From Pullilachnospira_A gallistercoris (lineage in GTDB: Bacteria; Bacillota; Clostridia; Lachnospirales; Lachnospiraceae), in contig DVHM01000110.1 in the NCBI GenBank assembly GCA_018712125.1, positions 1-21,216 on the forward strand: a DNA stretch of 21,216 nt, in the 5' to 3' direction. The notes beneath the pieces were generated by a model that searched no databases, was not told the DNA's origin, and saw nothing but the letters and a program-made list of their open reading frames with translations. Numbering within the stretch: position 1 is the first letter of the stretch; every line of letters begins with the position of its first letter. The position numbers and the translations under genes were made by a program. Shown piece by piece: positions 6,984 through 14,397 of the stretch.

Positions 6984-7004
6984 GGTCTCCTAGCAGACTT
7001 TTAA

Positions 7005-7017
7005 TCGCAAATTGCGA
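7005..7017. promoter_or_regulatory. Palindrome in the divergent promoter region, possible operator
   Basis: TCGCAA-A-TTGCGA is a perfect 13-base palindrome centred at 7011, between the divergent promoters of the small membrane-protein gene and murG. A one-base centre cannot form an RNA hairpin, so a site for a dimeric regulator is more likely than a terminator. No known operator was recognised. Confidence 0.3.
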
Positions 7018-7038
7018 CCGTTTTTGCGGGATTGTTCC

Positions 7039-7066
7039 TTGACATTTCCATAAAGGAAGGTAAGAT
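7039..7066 (+). promoter_or_regulatory. Candidate sigma-A promoter of murG
   Basis: Perfect TTGACA (7039-7044), a 16-base spacer, then TAAGAT (7061-7066, four of six matches). Predicted start is near 7073, about 45 bases before the murG ATG. Confidence 0.55.
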
Positions 7067-7117
7067 GATAAAGAAAGATGATATAAATAATCACAGAAAA
7101 AGGAGCATCCTTATATT

Positions 7118-8179
7118 ATGAAGAAAATTGTGATGACCGGCGGCGGAACAGCCGGGCATGTAACCCCGAATATCGCTCTTTTCCCATCGCTGAAGGAAGA
7201 TGGATTTGAGATCTATTACATAGGTTCCTATGAGGGGATCGAGAAGGGACTGATTAAAGCCCAGAATATCCCCTATTACGGAATCTCCTCAGGAAAACTG
7301 CGGCGCTACTTTGACCCCAAGAATTTTTCCGATCCCTTCCATGTGCTGAAGGGCTTTTTTCAGGCCAGAAAACTTCTGCACAGGATCCGCCCCGATCTGG
7401 TCTTCTCCAAAGGCGGCTTCGTCTCTGTCCCGGTTATCTTCGCGGCCAAGACTCTGGGGATTCCCGCCATCATCCATGAGTCTGACCTGACCCCTGGACT
7501 TGCCAACAAGCTGGCCTTTCCGGCAGCCTCAAAAATCTGCTGCAACTTCCCGGAGACCATGAAATATCTCCCGGAGGGCAAGGCGGTGCTGACCGGTTCT
7601 CCCATCCGAAGGGAACTTTTGACCGGCAGCCGCCTGGCCGCTCTGGACTTCTGCCATTTTACTGCGGATAAACCGGTCCTTCTGATCATCGGCGGCAGCA
7701 TCGGCTCCGTCTTCATCAACAACGCGGTACGCCATTCCCTGGATCGGCTGTTGGAGAAATTCCAGATCATCCATCTCTGTGGAAAAGGGAATCTGGACCC
7801 CACTCTTGCCGATCGGCAGGGCTACGCCCAATATGAATACATCAGCGACAATCTGGCGGATCTGTTCGCAGCGGCAGATCTGGTCATCTCCCGGGCGGGA
7901 GCCAACTCCATCTGCGAGCTTCTGGCCCTCCGCAAACCGAACATTCTGATTCCGCTATCCGCCAGAGCCAGCCGGGGCGATCAGATTCTAAACGCCAGAT
8001 CCTTCGAGCGTCAGGGCTTTTCCTACGTCATCGAGGAGGAAACCCTGACCCCCGAAGTGCTGTTTAACGCCATCCAGACAGTGAACGAAAACCGCGCTTC
8101 CTACATTCAGGCCATGGAACAGAGCGGACAGAAAGACGCTGTGGCAGCGATCATGAAACTCATCGAAGAGATTGCATGA
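7118..8179 (+). CDS. murG: MurG-family UDP-GlcNAc transferase (lipid II synthesis)
   Basis: MurG transfers GlcNAc from UDP-GlcNAc to undecaprenyl-PP-MurNAc-pentapeptide on the cytoplasmic membrane face, making lipid II. The 353 residues form a GT-B fold. The N-terminal Gly-rich loop GGGTAGHVTPN spans 8-18, followed by FSKGGFVSVPV and HESDLTPGLAN in the acceptor half, then LIIGGSIGSVF and ISRAGANSICELLALRKPNILIPL in the UDP-GlcNAc-binding C-terminal half. Length is normal for MurG. It stands alone, not in a mur/fts cluster, so it may be the only MurG, a second copy, or a related transferase. AGGAG lies 12 bases before the ATG, unusually far, and no better start is in frame. Its last 20 bases overlap the end of the convergent HIT gene. 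Confidence 0.88.
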   Translation: MKKIVMTGGGTAGHVTPNIALFPSLKEDGFEIYYIGSYEGIEKGLIKAQNIPYYGISSGKLRRYFDPKNFSDPFHVLKGFFQARKLLHRIRPDLVFSKGGFVSVPVIFAAKTLGIPAIIHESDLTPGLANKLAFPAASKICCNFPETMKYLPEGKAVLTGSPIRRELLTGSRLAALDFCHFTADKPVLLIIGGSIGSVFINNAVRHSLDRLLEKFQIIHLCGKGNLDPTLADRQGYAQYEYISDNLADLFAAADLVISRAGANSICELLALRKPNILIPLSARASRGDQILNARSFERQGFSYVIEEETLTPEVLFNAIQTVNENRASYIQAMEQSGQKDAVAAIMKLIEEIA

Positions 8180-8573
8180 TCTCATCCATTTCCTCATCGG
8201 AGATATCTGCCTGCCCCCAGGTGAGCAGGCTTTTATTCTGCTCATTTTCGTACCTCGGAATCAGATGGACGTGGAAATGATGCACCGTCTGTCCGGCGGC
8301 CTCCCCGTTATTCTGCAGCACATTGATACCGTCGCAGCCGAGAACCTCTACCATATGGGCGGCCACCTTCTTCGCCAGGGGCAGCACCTTGGCCGCTGTC
8401 TCGTCAGGCAGAGCGAACAGATCCGCCGCATGCTCCTTCGGAAGAATCAGCGCATGACCTCTGCTTGCAGGGCCCGCATCAAGAATCACTTTGAAATCGT
8501 CATCCTCATAAATCGTTCTGGAGGGAATCTCCCCCGCAATAATCTTACAGAAAATACAGTTATCGTCTCTCAT
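8160..8573 (-). CDS. HIT-family nucleotide hydrolase/transferase
   Basis: Histidine-triad protein; bacterial members of this size usually hydrolyse nucleoside phosphoramidates or dinucleotide substrates in the cytoplasm. The 137 residues begin MRDDNCIFCKIIAGEIPS. The N-terminal CxxC (Cys6, Cys9) is the zinc-binding pair seen in many members, LILPKEH follows (43-48), and the triad HHFHVHLIP carries His99, His101 and His103. Length is typical. The ATG at 8573 has AGGAG 8 bases upstream; the open frame runs further 5' but without family sequence. It follows the pilus operon by 70 bases and may have its own promoter within the end of the DUF6382 gene. Its 3' end overlaps the convergent murG by 20 bases. 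Confidence 0.93.
   Translation of the reverse strand: MRDDNCIFCKIIAGEIPSRTIYEDDDFKVILDAGPASRGHALILPKEHAADLFALPDETAAKVLPLAKKVAAHMVEVLGCDGINVLQNNGEAAGQTVHHFHVHLIPRYENEQNKSLLTWGQADISDEEMDEIMQSLR
8209..8240 (+). terminator. Terminator of murG inside the HIT coding region
   Basis: Plus-strand arms GCCTGC (8209-8214) and GCAGGC (8225-8230) with a 10-base loop, followed at once by TTTTATTCTG. It begins 30 bases after the murG stop and lies entirely within the oppositely oriented HIT gene. The stem is short but GC-rich and followed by a U-run. Confidence 0.55.
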
Positions 8574-8617
8574 TTCAAAAACTCCTTTCTCCTGCGGCGC
8601 ATATCGCCTCTCCGTTG

Positions 8618-8647
8618 ATTTTACTCCATCCGGCCGGGACAAATCAA
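8618..8647 (-). promoter_or_regulatory. Candidate promoter of the HIT gene
   Basis: Minus strand TTGATT (8642-8647), an 18-base spacer, then TAAAAT (8618-8623). The -35 overlaps the stop codon of the DUF6382 gene. No terminator was seen between the two genes, so read-through from the pilus operon is also possible. Confidence 0.4.
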
Positions 8648-9609
8648 TCCCCCGCTCCCTTTTTTCTTCTATTCCCCTCCCTGCCAGAGACAGACGATCC
8701 CGATCCACCACCGAAAGCAGCATCCTCTTCCTCCTCCTTGTCAAAATCCAGATGTTCCCCGGCAATAATCTGAGCCGCCACCTTCCTGAGAGACACAATT
8801 TCCTCCCGGGCGCGCTTTACCACCTCCATAAGACTCTCCCGCCTTTCCGAATGCTGACAATGTCCCCGGCTCTCCTCCATCAGCGGAATCTCCATATACT
8901 CCTTTTCAAACGTCCCCACAGCATCCGATTCTTCCGTCATTCCACCCATCATTCCACGAAGGTCTGTCTGTTCCTCTGCCCGCTGTTCCACTCCCACCGG
9001 TGTTTCTTCCGGTATCCGCGGCACATGTTCCTCCGTCTCTGACGTCGCTTCTTCGCCCTGCAGGCCTGTCCTTCCACAGAACGCTCCGACACACTCCAGC
9101 ATCTGGGAAAAACTGTAATGTTCCTGCAGTGCGATATCATAGAGGCGGTAACACAGTTCCGCCGTTTCCTCCTGATCTTCTTCCACCAGTGTCAGTATAA
9201 ATTCCATCACTTCTCTCATCTGTCCGAAGGGATCCGCTGCGTTTACGGGAAAATAGCAGAGCCGAATCATCCCATCATCCCCGAAAAATATTGTATCCGG
9301 ACTCAGATAGATATGCTCCTGTCGAAGCAGAAAGCGGCGCATCTCCCACCATACCCCGTTCAGACACTCCATGACTTCCTTCAGCCCCTCCGCGCTGACC
9401 CCCTGCCGTCTCATCCGATCCCTGAGGGACTCCATCCCTGTAATATCGTACCAGAGCTGCGCCTTTCCGTTGACCTCCATCCGGCGGAAAGACAGCAGAT
9501 AGGGAATGTCGTTCCTGCGCATCATGCGCTCCTCGTAGAAATCGGACCCGTCCGGTGCCTCCATAATCATATAACTTTCATGAAAATTTCTTCTGTACTG
9601 TATCTCCAT
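8644..9609 (-). CDS. DUF6382-like protein without FHA domain, last gene of the pilus operon
   Basis: A 321-residue soluble protein. The first 165 or so residues (MEIQYRRNFHESYMIMEAPD, YYDITG-like WYDITGMESL, the helix LRQEHIYLSPDTIFF, IRLCYFPV) match what I recall of DUF6382, found in clostridial Tad-like loci and usually followed by a C-terminal FHA phosphothreonine-binding domain. Here the rest is a Glu-rich linker (about 170-250), a short coiled coil (MEVVKRAREEIVSLRKVAAQ, about 258-277) and a Gly/Ser/Lys-rich tail. I see no FHA signature. The ATG is preceded by GGAAGGG at 8 bases. The gene starts 16 bases after the short TadE-like gene. It is probably a cytoplasmic accessory of pilus assembly; the domain name is from memory. 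Confidence 0.8.
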   Translation of the reverse strand: MEIQYRRNFHESYMIMEAPDGSDFYEERMMRRNDIPYLLSFRRMEVNGKAQLWYDITGMESLRDRMRRQGVSAEGLKEVMECLNGVWWEMRRFLLRQEHIYLSPDTIFFGDDGMIRLCYFPVNAADPFGQMREVMEFILTLVEEDQEETAELCYRLYDIALQEHYSFSQMLECVGAFCGRTGLQGEEATSETEEHVPRIPEETPVGVEQRAEEQTDLRGMMGGMTEESDAVGTFEKEYMEIPLMEESRGHCQHSERRESLMEVVKRAREEIVSLRKVAAQIIAGEHLDFDKEEEEDAAFGGGSGSSVSGREGNRRKKGAGD

Positions 9610-9625
9610 GTCCTTTTCCCTTCCG

Positions 9626-9871
9626 TCAATCTATGATTTCCCTTCCGCCAGCCGCCGCACGGAATAACTCCACGCAGGATATCTCCTGTCCCATCCTGGT
9701 AACATCCTCCAGGGTCTCCTCAAACAGCTCGTATCCACAGAGGATCGCGAAGAGCAGAATCCCCATGGAGATCGCCATAATCCAGGAAGCCTCCACGGTA
9801 TAGTTGGCCGAAAGCCATATTCCTGCATATTCCCGTTTGCGGTTCATACACATACGAATTTTTTTCGTCAT
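9626..9871 (-). CDS. Short TadE-like pseudopilin
   Basis: An 81-residue protein. After about 20 basic, polar residues comes SANYTVEASWIMAISMGILL, a TadE-like signature: Thr-Val-Glu at the membrane edge and a hydrophobic segment at about 28-46. A short helix and tail (YELFEETLEDVTRMGQE) follow. TadE proteins are minor pseudopilins of Tad systems, usually about 130 residues or more, so this is a minimal form. The ATG at 9871 is next to GGGGGAGGAAG; the open frame upstream to 9949 overlaps the preceding peptidase gene and was not used. It begins 13 bases after that stop and may be a substrate of the peptidases in the operon. Confidence 0.72.
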   Translation of the reverse strand: MTKKIRMCMNRKREYAGIWLSANYTVEASWIMAISMGILLFAILCGYELFEETLEDVTRMGQEISCVELFRAAAGGREIID

Positions 9872-9884
9872 CTTCCTCCCCCTC

Positions 9885-10313
9885 TCAGCCCATCGCAAGC
9901 ATAAAAACATAGCTGACCAGCACAAAGGGCGCAAAGGGCAGCCGGTCACTTTTCTTCCCTCCGAAAAAGAGAAGCATCATGGCCCCCGCCACTCCCGCCA
10001 GTATACTGGCCAGGAGAAAAACGCCCAGCACGCTCCAGAATCCGAGATAACATCCGGCAGCCAGAATCAGCCATCCGTCTCCCATCCCAATCTGCCCTCT
10101 GCTTCCCCAGGCCAGCGCCAGCAGCATCCCTCCGGGAAACATCCCGGACAGAAGGCCTGCCACAGGCTCTTGGGCAACGGCGACTCCGAACAAAAGACCG
10201 ATACTCCCGAAAAGTACCAGCACTGTCACGGAAACTTCCCGTCTCCTCCAGTCCTGAAAGGCACAGATACCAAGCATTGCCAGAAGAAACGTCAACATCA
10301 GTTTTTCACTCAT
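9885..10313 (-). CDS. Prepilin peptidase (A24, TadV/CpaA type), second copy
   Basis: Membrane aspartyl protease that cleaves prepilin leaders at the cytoplasmic face. The 142 residues are almost entirely hydrophobic with about five or six membrane segments. The two expected catalytic aspartates are visible: Asp21 in AFQDWRRREVS and Asp79 in the GxGD motif QIGMGDG. There is no N-terminal methylase-type Cys domain, as usual in the short TadV/CpaA form. The ATG at 10313 lies 2 bases after the TadE-like stop, and GGGAG within the end of that gene provides the ribosome site. The operon's first gene is another peptidase with a different sequence (GAGDVK), so the two may have separate pilin substrates. 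Confidence 0.88.
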   Translation of the reverse strand: MSEKLMLTFLLAMLGICAFQDWRRREVSVTVLVLFGSIGLLFGVAVAQEPVAGLLSGMFPGGMLLALAWGSRGQIGMGDGWLILAAGCYLGFWSVLGVFLLASILAGVAGAMMLLFFGGKKSDRLPFAPFVLVSYVFMLAMG

Positions 10314-10315
10314 CC

Positions 10316-11284
10316 TCACATCTCCCTGCTTCCACCCGCACACTTTGTGCAGGGCGCATAGCCTTTGGCATCCTCGTAGGCCACCCGATAAACCGTTCTC
10401 TTCAGCCCGCCGCACTCCAGCGTTCTGTGATAGGCCGTTCCGTAGTCAGTAATGTAGACACAGGAACCTGTGCCGGTTCGATGGGCGCATTCCCGGCACT
10501 CCTGATATCTGCTGCCATCCTGGTTCCGCCTGGCGTCCACCTCTGAGATATCCACACCATGGACAGACGGATTCAGATAAGAACAGCTTACCGTCGTGTG
10601 AAATACACTGCCATAGGCAGTCACATAGACATATCTCCCATCCCAGCGGTCTTCTGCCGGATCATATCCCACCCACTTACGGTTTCTCGCAGACTGCGAA
10701 ATCTGCCACTGCAGATTTCCAAAGAATTTTAATGGAAATTCCACTGTATATCTGGCCCGCAGATCCACATAATTTCCATCCAGAACAGAATCGCTGAGAT
10801 CAATACCCAAAATCCCACCTCGAATATAGGAAACCGGGACATCATACTCCCGGACTCCCAGCAAAACACCTGCTGCTGCCGCTCCGGCCAGATTCTGCTT
10901 CTCCTTCTCCGACGATTCGTCCAAACCGCTCTCCGCCGTGACTGCCAGCAGGCGACCGGTATCCTCCAGCGCCCGCTGTATCCCCCACTGCACACTCATG
11001 ACCCGAAAAAAGAACAGCAGCAAAACAAGCACTCCCAGAAACAGAGGAAGTACCACGGCGGCCTCCACGGTGTAACTCGCCCCGAGGGACAGGGAGGCGC
11101 ATGAGGGTGCCTCTTTTTGAGTTGGTTTGAGATTGGCGCGTTTCCTCCGTTCGCGCCGGTTTTTAGGAAGAGAGATTTTAGAAATATAAGATTTTTCAGA
11201 TATGATTTTATTTGTGCATTGCTTTTGAAGATTTTGATTCCCTGTCATCCAGCAGGAAATCCCTCGAAAAAGAGACACCCTCAT
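10316..11284 (-). CDS. TadE-like protein with two C-terminal His/Cys modules
   Basis: Probable minor pseudopilin of the pilus. In 322 residues, a basic, Cys-containing N-terminal region (1-68) precedes the TadE signature GASYTVEAAVVLPLFLGVLV (68-87) and a membrane helix to about 97. An extracytoplasmic region (about 98-215) follows, then two repeats of one module: VYVTAYGSVFHTTVSCSYL ... CRECA (219-267) and VYITDYGTAYHRTLECGGL ... CTKCA (276-316). Each has His-x4-Cys and a later CxxC. Such modules resemble small Ada-like metal-binding units; metal binding is inferred. ATG at 11284 is 3 bases from AGGAGG, and a GTG at 11278 has better spacing, so the start may be two codons later. The gene lies 79 bases after the DUF5702 gene. 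Confidence 0.82.
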   Translation of the reverse strand: MRVSLFRGISCWMTGNQNLQKQCTNKIISEKSYISKISLPKNRRERRKRANLKPTQKEAPSCASLSLGASYTVEAAVVLPLFLGVLVLLLFFFRVMSVQWGIQRALEDTGRLLAVTAESGLDESSEKEKQNLAGAAAAGVLLGVREYDVPVSYIRGGILGIDLSDSVLDGNYVDLRARYTVEFPLKFFGNLQWQISQSARNRKWVGYDPAEDRWDGRYVYVTAYGSVFHTTVSCSYLNPSVHGVDISEVDARRNQDGSRYQECRECAHRTGTGSCVYITDYGTAYHRTLECGGLKRTVYRVAYEDAKGYAPCTKCAGGSREM

Positions 11285-11363
11285 ACACCTCCTTTCTTTT
11301 ACATATTCCTTATCGTCCTGCCCGCAGAGACGGTTTGCCCCATAAAACTGCTGATGGCTGAGC

Positions 11364-12905
11364 TCAGTAAGACAGACTGACTTCCTGGGCAAAGCTGTAG
11401 GATGGAACATTCCGCGGTTTCAGAGAAATCAGGCGAAAAAATACAGGATCTCCCTGACTGACACAGACTGCCTCCACAGATACGATCATTTCGTCCATAC
11501 GGGCCATCGCATAAGTATCGCTGCCGCAAAGCGTATTTTCCATCACATCACAGGCGCGAAGTCCCAGCTCTTCCGAGGGCAGCACCGCCAGCATCCCCCG
11601 AAGGTAATCCTCGTAGGTCATCCCATCGTCCCCATTCTTCGCCCTTACTTTCGGCGACACATACTGCCCCAGGCAAAAGAGATCACTGGTCCACTGGGCC
11701 CCGTTCTTCACGACAGGCACTTTGCCTCCCTCTAAAAGCAGGCGGATGTCCAGCACACTCTCCACGAAGGCCCATACGCCCACAACCGCTGCCTGCACGA
11801 GCTGAATAATCGCCGGATTCCCGGTAAACCCCGCCAGCGCGGTGGCCGCCTCCAACGCCTGCCCCATCTTTTTGCTGTCCGAGGCAATGGCTATGACATT
11901 CTGCACCTCTCTCAGCAGCAGAATCCTGGCGACAACCGCCTCCAGATTCTCCCGATCCGACCCCTTTCCGCCGATCACATGCTCCACCTGATAACGCAGG
12001 CCTGTTCCTTCCTCCACCCCATCGCTCTGACGGTAAGTGGCAAATCGCTGCAAAAGATACTGGCCAAACAGCACCCGCTCCACCAACGTAGCATTTTCTG
12101 CCGTCTTTGCCGTCCCTTTGGCCAGATCACGGCCGGACACCATGGCGGAGGGATCCACAGCAGCCTCCGACAGAGAGCGCTCCGGATCCATGACAAGGGC
12201 GAGAAGCCCCTTTTCCTCCCACTCCCGAAACAGATCGAAAGGATTGTCCTGAGGCATTTTCCCCTCTTCCGCGGGAACCGGTTCCGAAACGTCCGTCTCC
12301 TCCACGGCTTCCCCTGCCTCTTTCTGCTGTGCTTTTACCTGATCCAGCGCCGTCTTCCCCTGATCCACCAGTTTTCCGATATCCAGATCACTGCTCTGGC
12401 CCTCTGAGGTATCATCGGCCTGACCGATCCACTGCCGAATAGTCTCCAACGCCGTGTCTTCCCCGGCAGTCCGGGCTCCCTGCCGGATCAGTGCCACTGC
12501 CCCGTGATCCGTCAAAAGCTCATAGGCGGTAATCTCACATCCTCCTGGCGACAGAGCCAGAAAGCGCTCCTGCCCATCTCCTCCCACTGCCTGATCATAC
12601 CAGGTGCCAAACTCCATCATCCGAGCCGCCACCTTCGCGATATCGCCCTCCCCGGATGCATACCCCATATCCAGAGCAAGAATGCCATACTGCTGCCACA
12701 GAAGGGGCTGATATTCTGAAAAGGTATTCTCCAGCATCTGAAGAGCCATCTGCCGGCTGTTCACATCCAGGCCCCGAATGCGGGTTACTTCCAGCATACT
12801 GAAAAACAGAGAGCAGACCAGCGGCAGGAGTATGGCGAAAAAGACACTGATACTTCCGGCCGGATTTTTTTCTGCGGATACATCTGCAAAGAAACGCGCT
12901 CCCAT
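11364..12905 (-). CDS. DUF5702-like TadG-type protein
   Basis: A 513-residue protein anchored by one N-terminal membrane helix (KNPAGSISVFFAILLPLVCS and onward, about 17-40), then a mainly extracytoplasmic body (LEVTRIRGLDVNSRQMALQMLENTF and beyond) with a Glu/Asp/Gln-rich stretch near 190-225. The opening matches DUF5702/TadG-like proteins, which in Tad loci are presumed minor pilus components or anchors. There is no von Willebrand A motif (MIDAS) as in some TadG proteins. The ATG at 12905 shares its A with the TGA stop of the pilin gene, so translation is probably coupled; a GTG one codon earlier is also possible. Ribosome site is weak (GGGAAAG), which fits coupling. Confidence 0.85.
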   Translation of the reverse strand: MGARFFADVSAEKNPAGSISVFFAILLPLVCSLFFSMLEVTRIRGLDVNSRQMALQMLENTFSEYQPLLWQQYGILALDMGYASGEGDIAKVAARMMEFGTWYDQAVGGDGQERFLALSPGGCEITAYELLTDHGAVALIRQGARTAGEDTALETIRQWIGQADDTSEGQSSDLDIGKLVDQGKTALDQVKAQQKEAGEAVEETDVSEPVPAEEGKMPQDNPFDLFREWEEKGLLALVMDPERSLSEAAVDPSAMVSGRDLAKGTAKTAENATLVERVLFGQYLLQRFATYRQSDGVEEGTGLRYQVEHVIGGKGSDRENLEAVVARILLLREVQNVIAIASDSKKMGQALEAATALAGFTGNPAIIQLVQAAVVGVWAFVESVLDIRLLLEGGKVPVVKNGAQWTSDLFCLGQYVSPKVRAKNGDDGMTYEDYLRGMLAVLPSEELGLRACDVMENTLCGSDTYAMARMDEMIVSVEAVCVSQGDPVFFRLISLKPRNVPSYSFAQEVSLSY

Positions 12906-13072
12906 CACACTTTCCCGGCTTCCTTTGTTATGGTGTCGAAGATATCCTCCACCAGATCCGTGAGCTGTTCCTTGAAAATGATAACCAGTCCGATCAGCAC
13001 CACCAGGATCAGAATCACTTCCACCACACCGATGCCATCCTCTTCCATCAGAAAATTTTTCACTATTGACAT
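12905..13072 (-). CDS. Flp1-like type IVb pilin
   Basis: A 55-residue prepilin, the likely major pilus subunit. It starts MSIVKNFLMEEDG, then IGVVEVILILVVLIGLVIIF, and ends in an amphipathic tail (KEQLTDLVEDIFDTITKEAGKV). The expected prepilin peptidase site is after Gly13: mature residue 5 is Glu, as in type IV pilins, followed here by Val rather than the Tyr of classical Flp pilins. The ATG has AAAGGAG 9 bases upstream. It lies 39 bases after tadC and overlaps the DUF5702 start by one base. The length, leader and position in a Tad operon make the assignment firm. Confidence 0.9.
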   Translation of the reverse strand: MSIVKNFLMEEDGIGVVEVILILVVLIGLVIIFKEQLTDLVEDIFDTITKEAGKV

Positions 13073-13111
13073 TTTCTACTTCTCCTTTCCACGCGAGATT
13101 TCCGGTTCGCG

Positions 13112-14383
13112 TTATCCGTTCATCGTCATCATAGCCGGTATCAGGAGAATTGCCATAACAATCCCCAACAGTCCGATCATAGGCAAAAGCAGTCTCGTAG
13201 AAGCCTCCTCCCCGGCCTTTTTTGCCAGATTCTGTCTCAGCTCAAAGGCAAGCAGCTCCTCCCGATCCAGCATCGCCAGAAGTTCCCTGGTTCCCTTGCG
13301 AAGATTCTGTTCCAGCAGAAGGGCCAGCTTTCGGTATTCCCGCAGGGGATTCCTCTCCCCGAAACGGCGCAGAGCCTCCAACTCTCCCATACCGTCCTCC
13401 ATCTCCCGGTAAGTCATCAGGATCTCCTCCAGTCCCTCTCTCCGATAACCGGGATATTTTCTCTTTCTCAGGAGATACTGCTCTCCCATGCGGCCCAGGG
13501 CGGCCCGCAGACTGAAACCTGCTCCCAGAAACAGCGACAGACTGCTGACAATCTCCGGGTAATCTCTCCGCTTCTCCTGCTGCCGCTTTCTTTCCCTCCT
13601 CCTTTCTTCCTCCCGTCCCGCCAGAAGAAGCGCCACACCGGCCGCCGTTCCCAACAGGGCAATCTGTTCTCCGCGCCTATCCGACACGCGTTTCCAGGAG
13701 AGGGCTATCCCCTGCGTCTCCTCCGGAAGGACTATCGAATCCTCCGACAGGGAAATCTCCTGTGCCTGCCGCACCGCGCGGTTTACATAGTAGGAAAACC
13801 CTTCCGGCGTATCTTTTTCCGGAAGACAGATCTGAAAGGTAAAACAATACCGGTTTTCCCGCTCTCCAAGAGTAAGCAGCGCCTCTGCCTGTACCAGCGT
13901 ATTCTCCGTAATCTCCTCCCACCGCAGTGTCCCGTCGGAGCCAACCAGCCCGGAAGGCTCAAAACTCCAGGACGCCTCCACAAGACCGTCCGCATAGGCG
14001 CTTTGGACATTTACCTTCTCCGTCACACAATCCAGGCTCTTGTTTTCCCCGGGAAAACTTCGGTCGATCTCCTCTATGGCCTCTGAAAACAGGGCGTCCG
14101 CCTCCTCCCCGGTGGGCTCTCGCTCCGAAATCTCCAGGGCAACCCTCTCACGGTAGTCATCTCCTGACACCTCCCATTCCTCCGTATATCCACCCTCTCC
14201 CAGTTGCGGTCTGTCAACGCGCCCGTCCTGACGCCCAAGCTGATCCAGAAGGCACAGCAGCAGGCCGAGACACTGTGCGGCAACCACAATTTTCACTACC
14301 TTCGGCGGCAGCGGTCGCTTTCTTTGTCTCAACATGTGACAGACCGTCGCCGTCATCCCCATCATCAACAGGCAGAACAGCAA
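13112..14383 (-). CDS. TadC-like type II secretion F protein with extracytoplasmic insert
   Basis: Inner-membrane platform protein of the Tad machine. In 423 residues, two N-terminal membrane segments (about 1-17 and 28-47) are followed by a long hydrophilic region (about 50-235), a third segment (240-256), a charged cytoplasmic T2SSF domain (about 270-395, including YPEIVSSLSLFLGAGFSLRA) and a last segment (397-419). The region 50-235 (SFPGENKSLDCVTEKVNV, SWSFEPSGLVGSDGTLRW) is not in ordinary TadC and resembles bacterial Ig-like repeats, which is an inference. The start is TTG at 14383, with GGGAGG 6 bases upstream overlapping the tadB stop; an ATG at 14365 is less likely. The gap to tadB is 14 bases. 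Confidence 0.85.
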   Translation of the reverse strand: MLFCLLMMGMTATVCHMLRQRKRPLPPKVVKIVVAAQCLGLLLCLLDQLGRQDGRVDRPQLGEGGYTEEWEVSGDDYRERVALEISEREPTGEEADALFSEAIEEIDRSFPGENKSLDCVTEKVNVQSAYADGLVEASWSFEPSGLVGSDGTLRWEEITENTLVQAEALLTLGERENRYCFTFQICLPEKDTPEGFSYYVNRAVRQAQEISLSEDSIVLPEETQGIALSWKRVSDRRGEQIALLGTAAGVALLLAGREEERRRERKRQQEKRRDYPEIVSSLSLFLGAGFSLRAALGRMGEQYLLRKRKYPGYRREGLEEILMTYREMEDGMGELEALRRFGERNPLREYRKLALLLEQNLRKGTRELLAMLDREELLAFELRQNLAKKAGEEASTRLLLPMIGLLGIVMAILLIPAMMTMNG

Positions 14384-14397
14384 ATGCCTCCTCCTCC

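Noticed and set aside
7005..7030. A terminator between the divergent small-protein gene and murG
   Set aside because: The palindrome has a one-base centre, and no gene ends there; a DNA-binding site is more plausible.
9872..9949. A longer N-terminal form of the short TadE-like protein
   Set aside because: It overlaps the end of the second peptidase gene, and the ATG at 9871 has the only good ribosome site.
10105..10415. A longer N-terminal form of the second prepilin peptidase starting at 10415
   Set aside because: The extra 34 residues are translated from the end of the TadE-like gene, have no ribosome site, and add a basic Cys-rich piece absent from the family.
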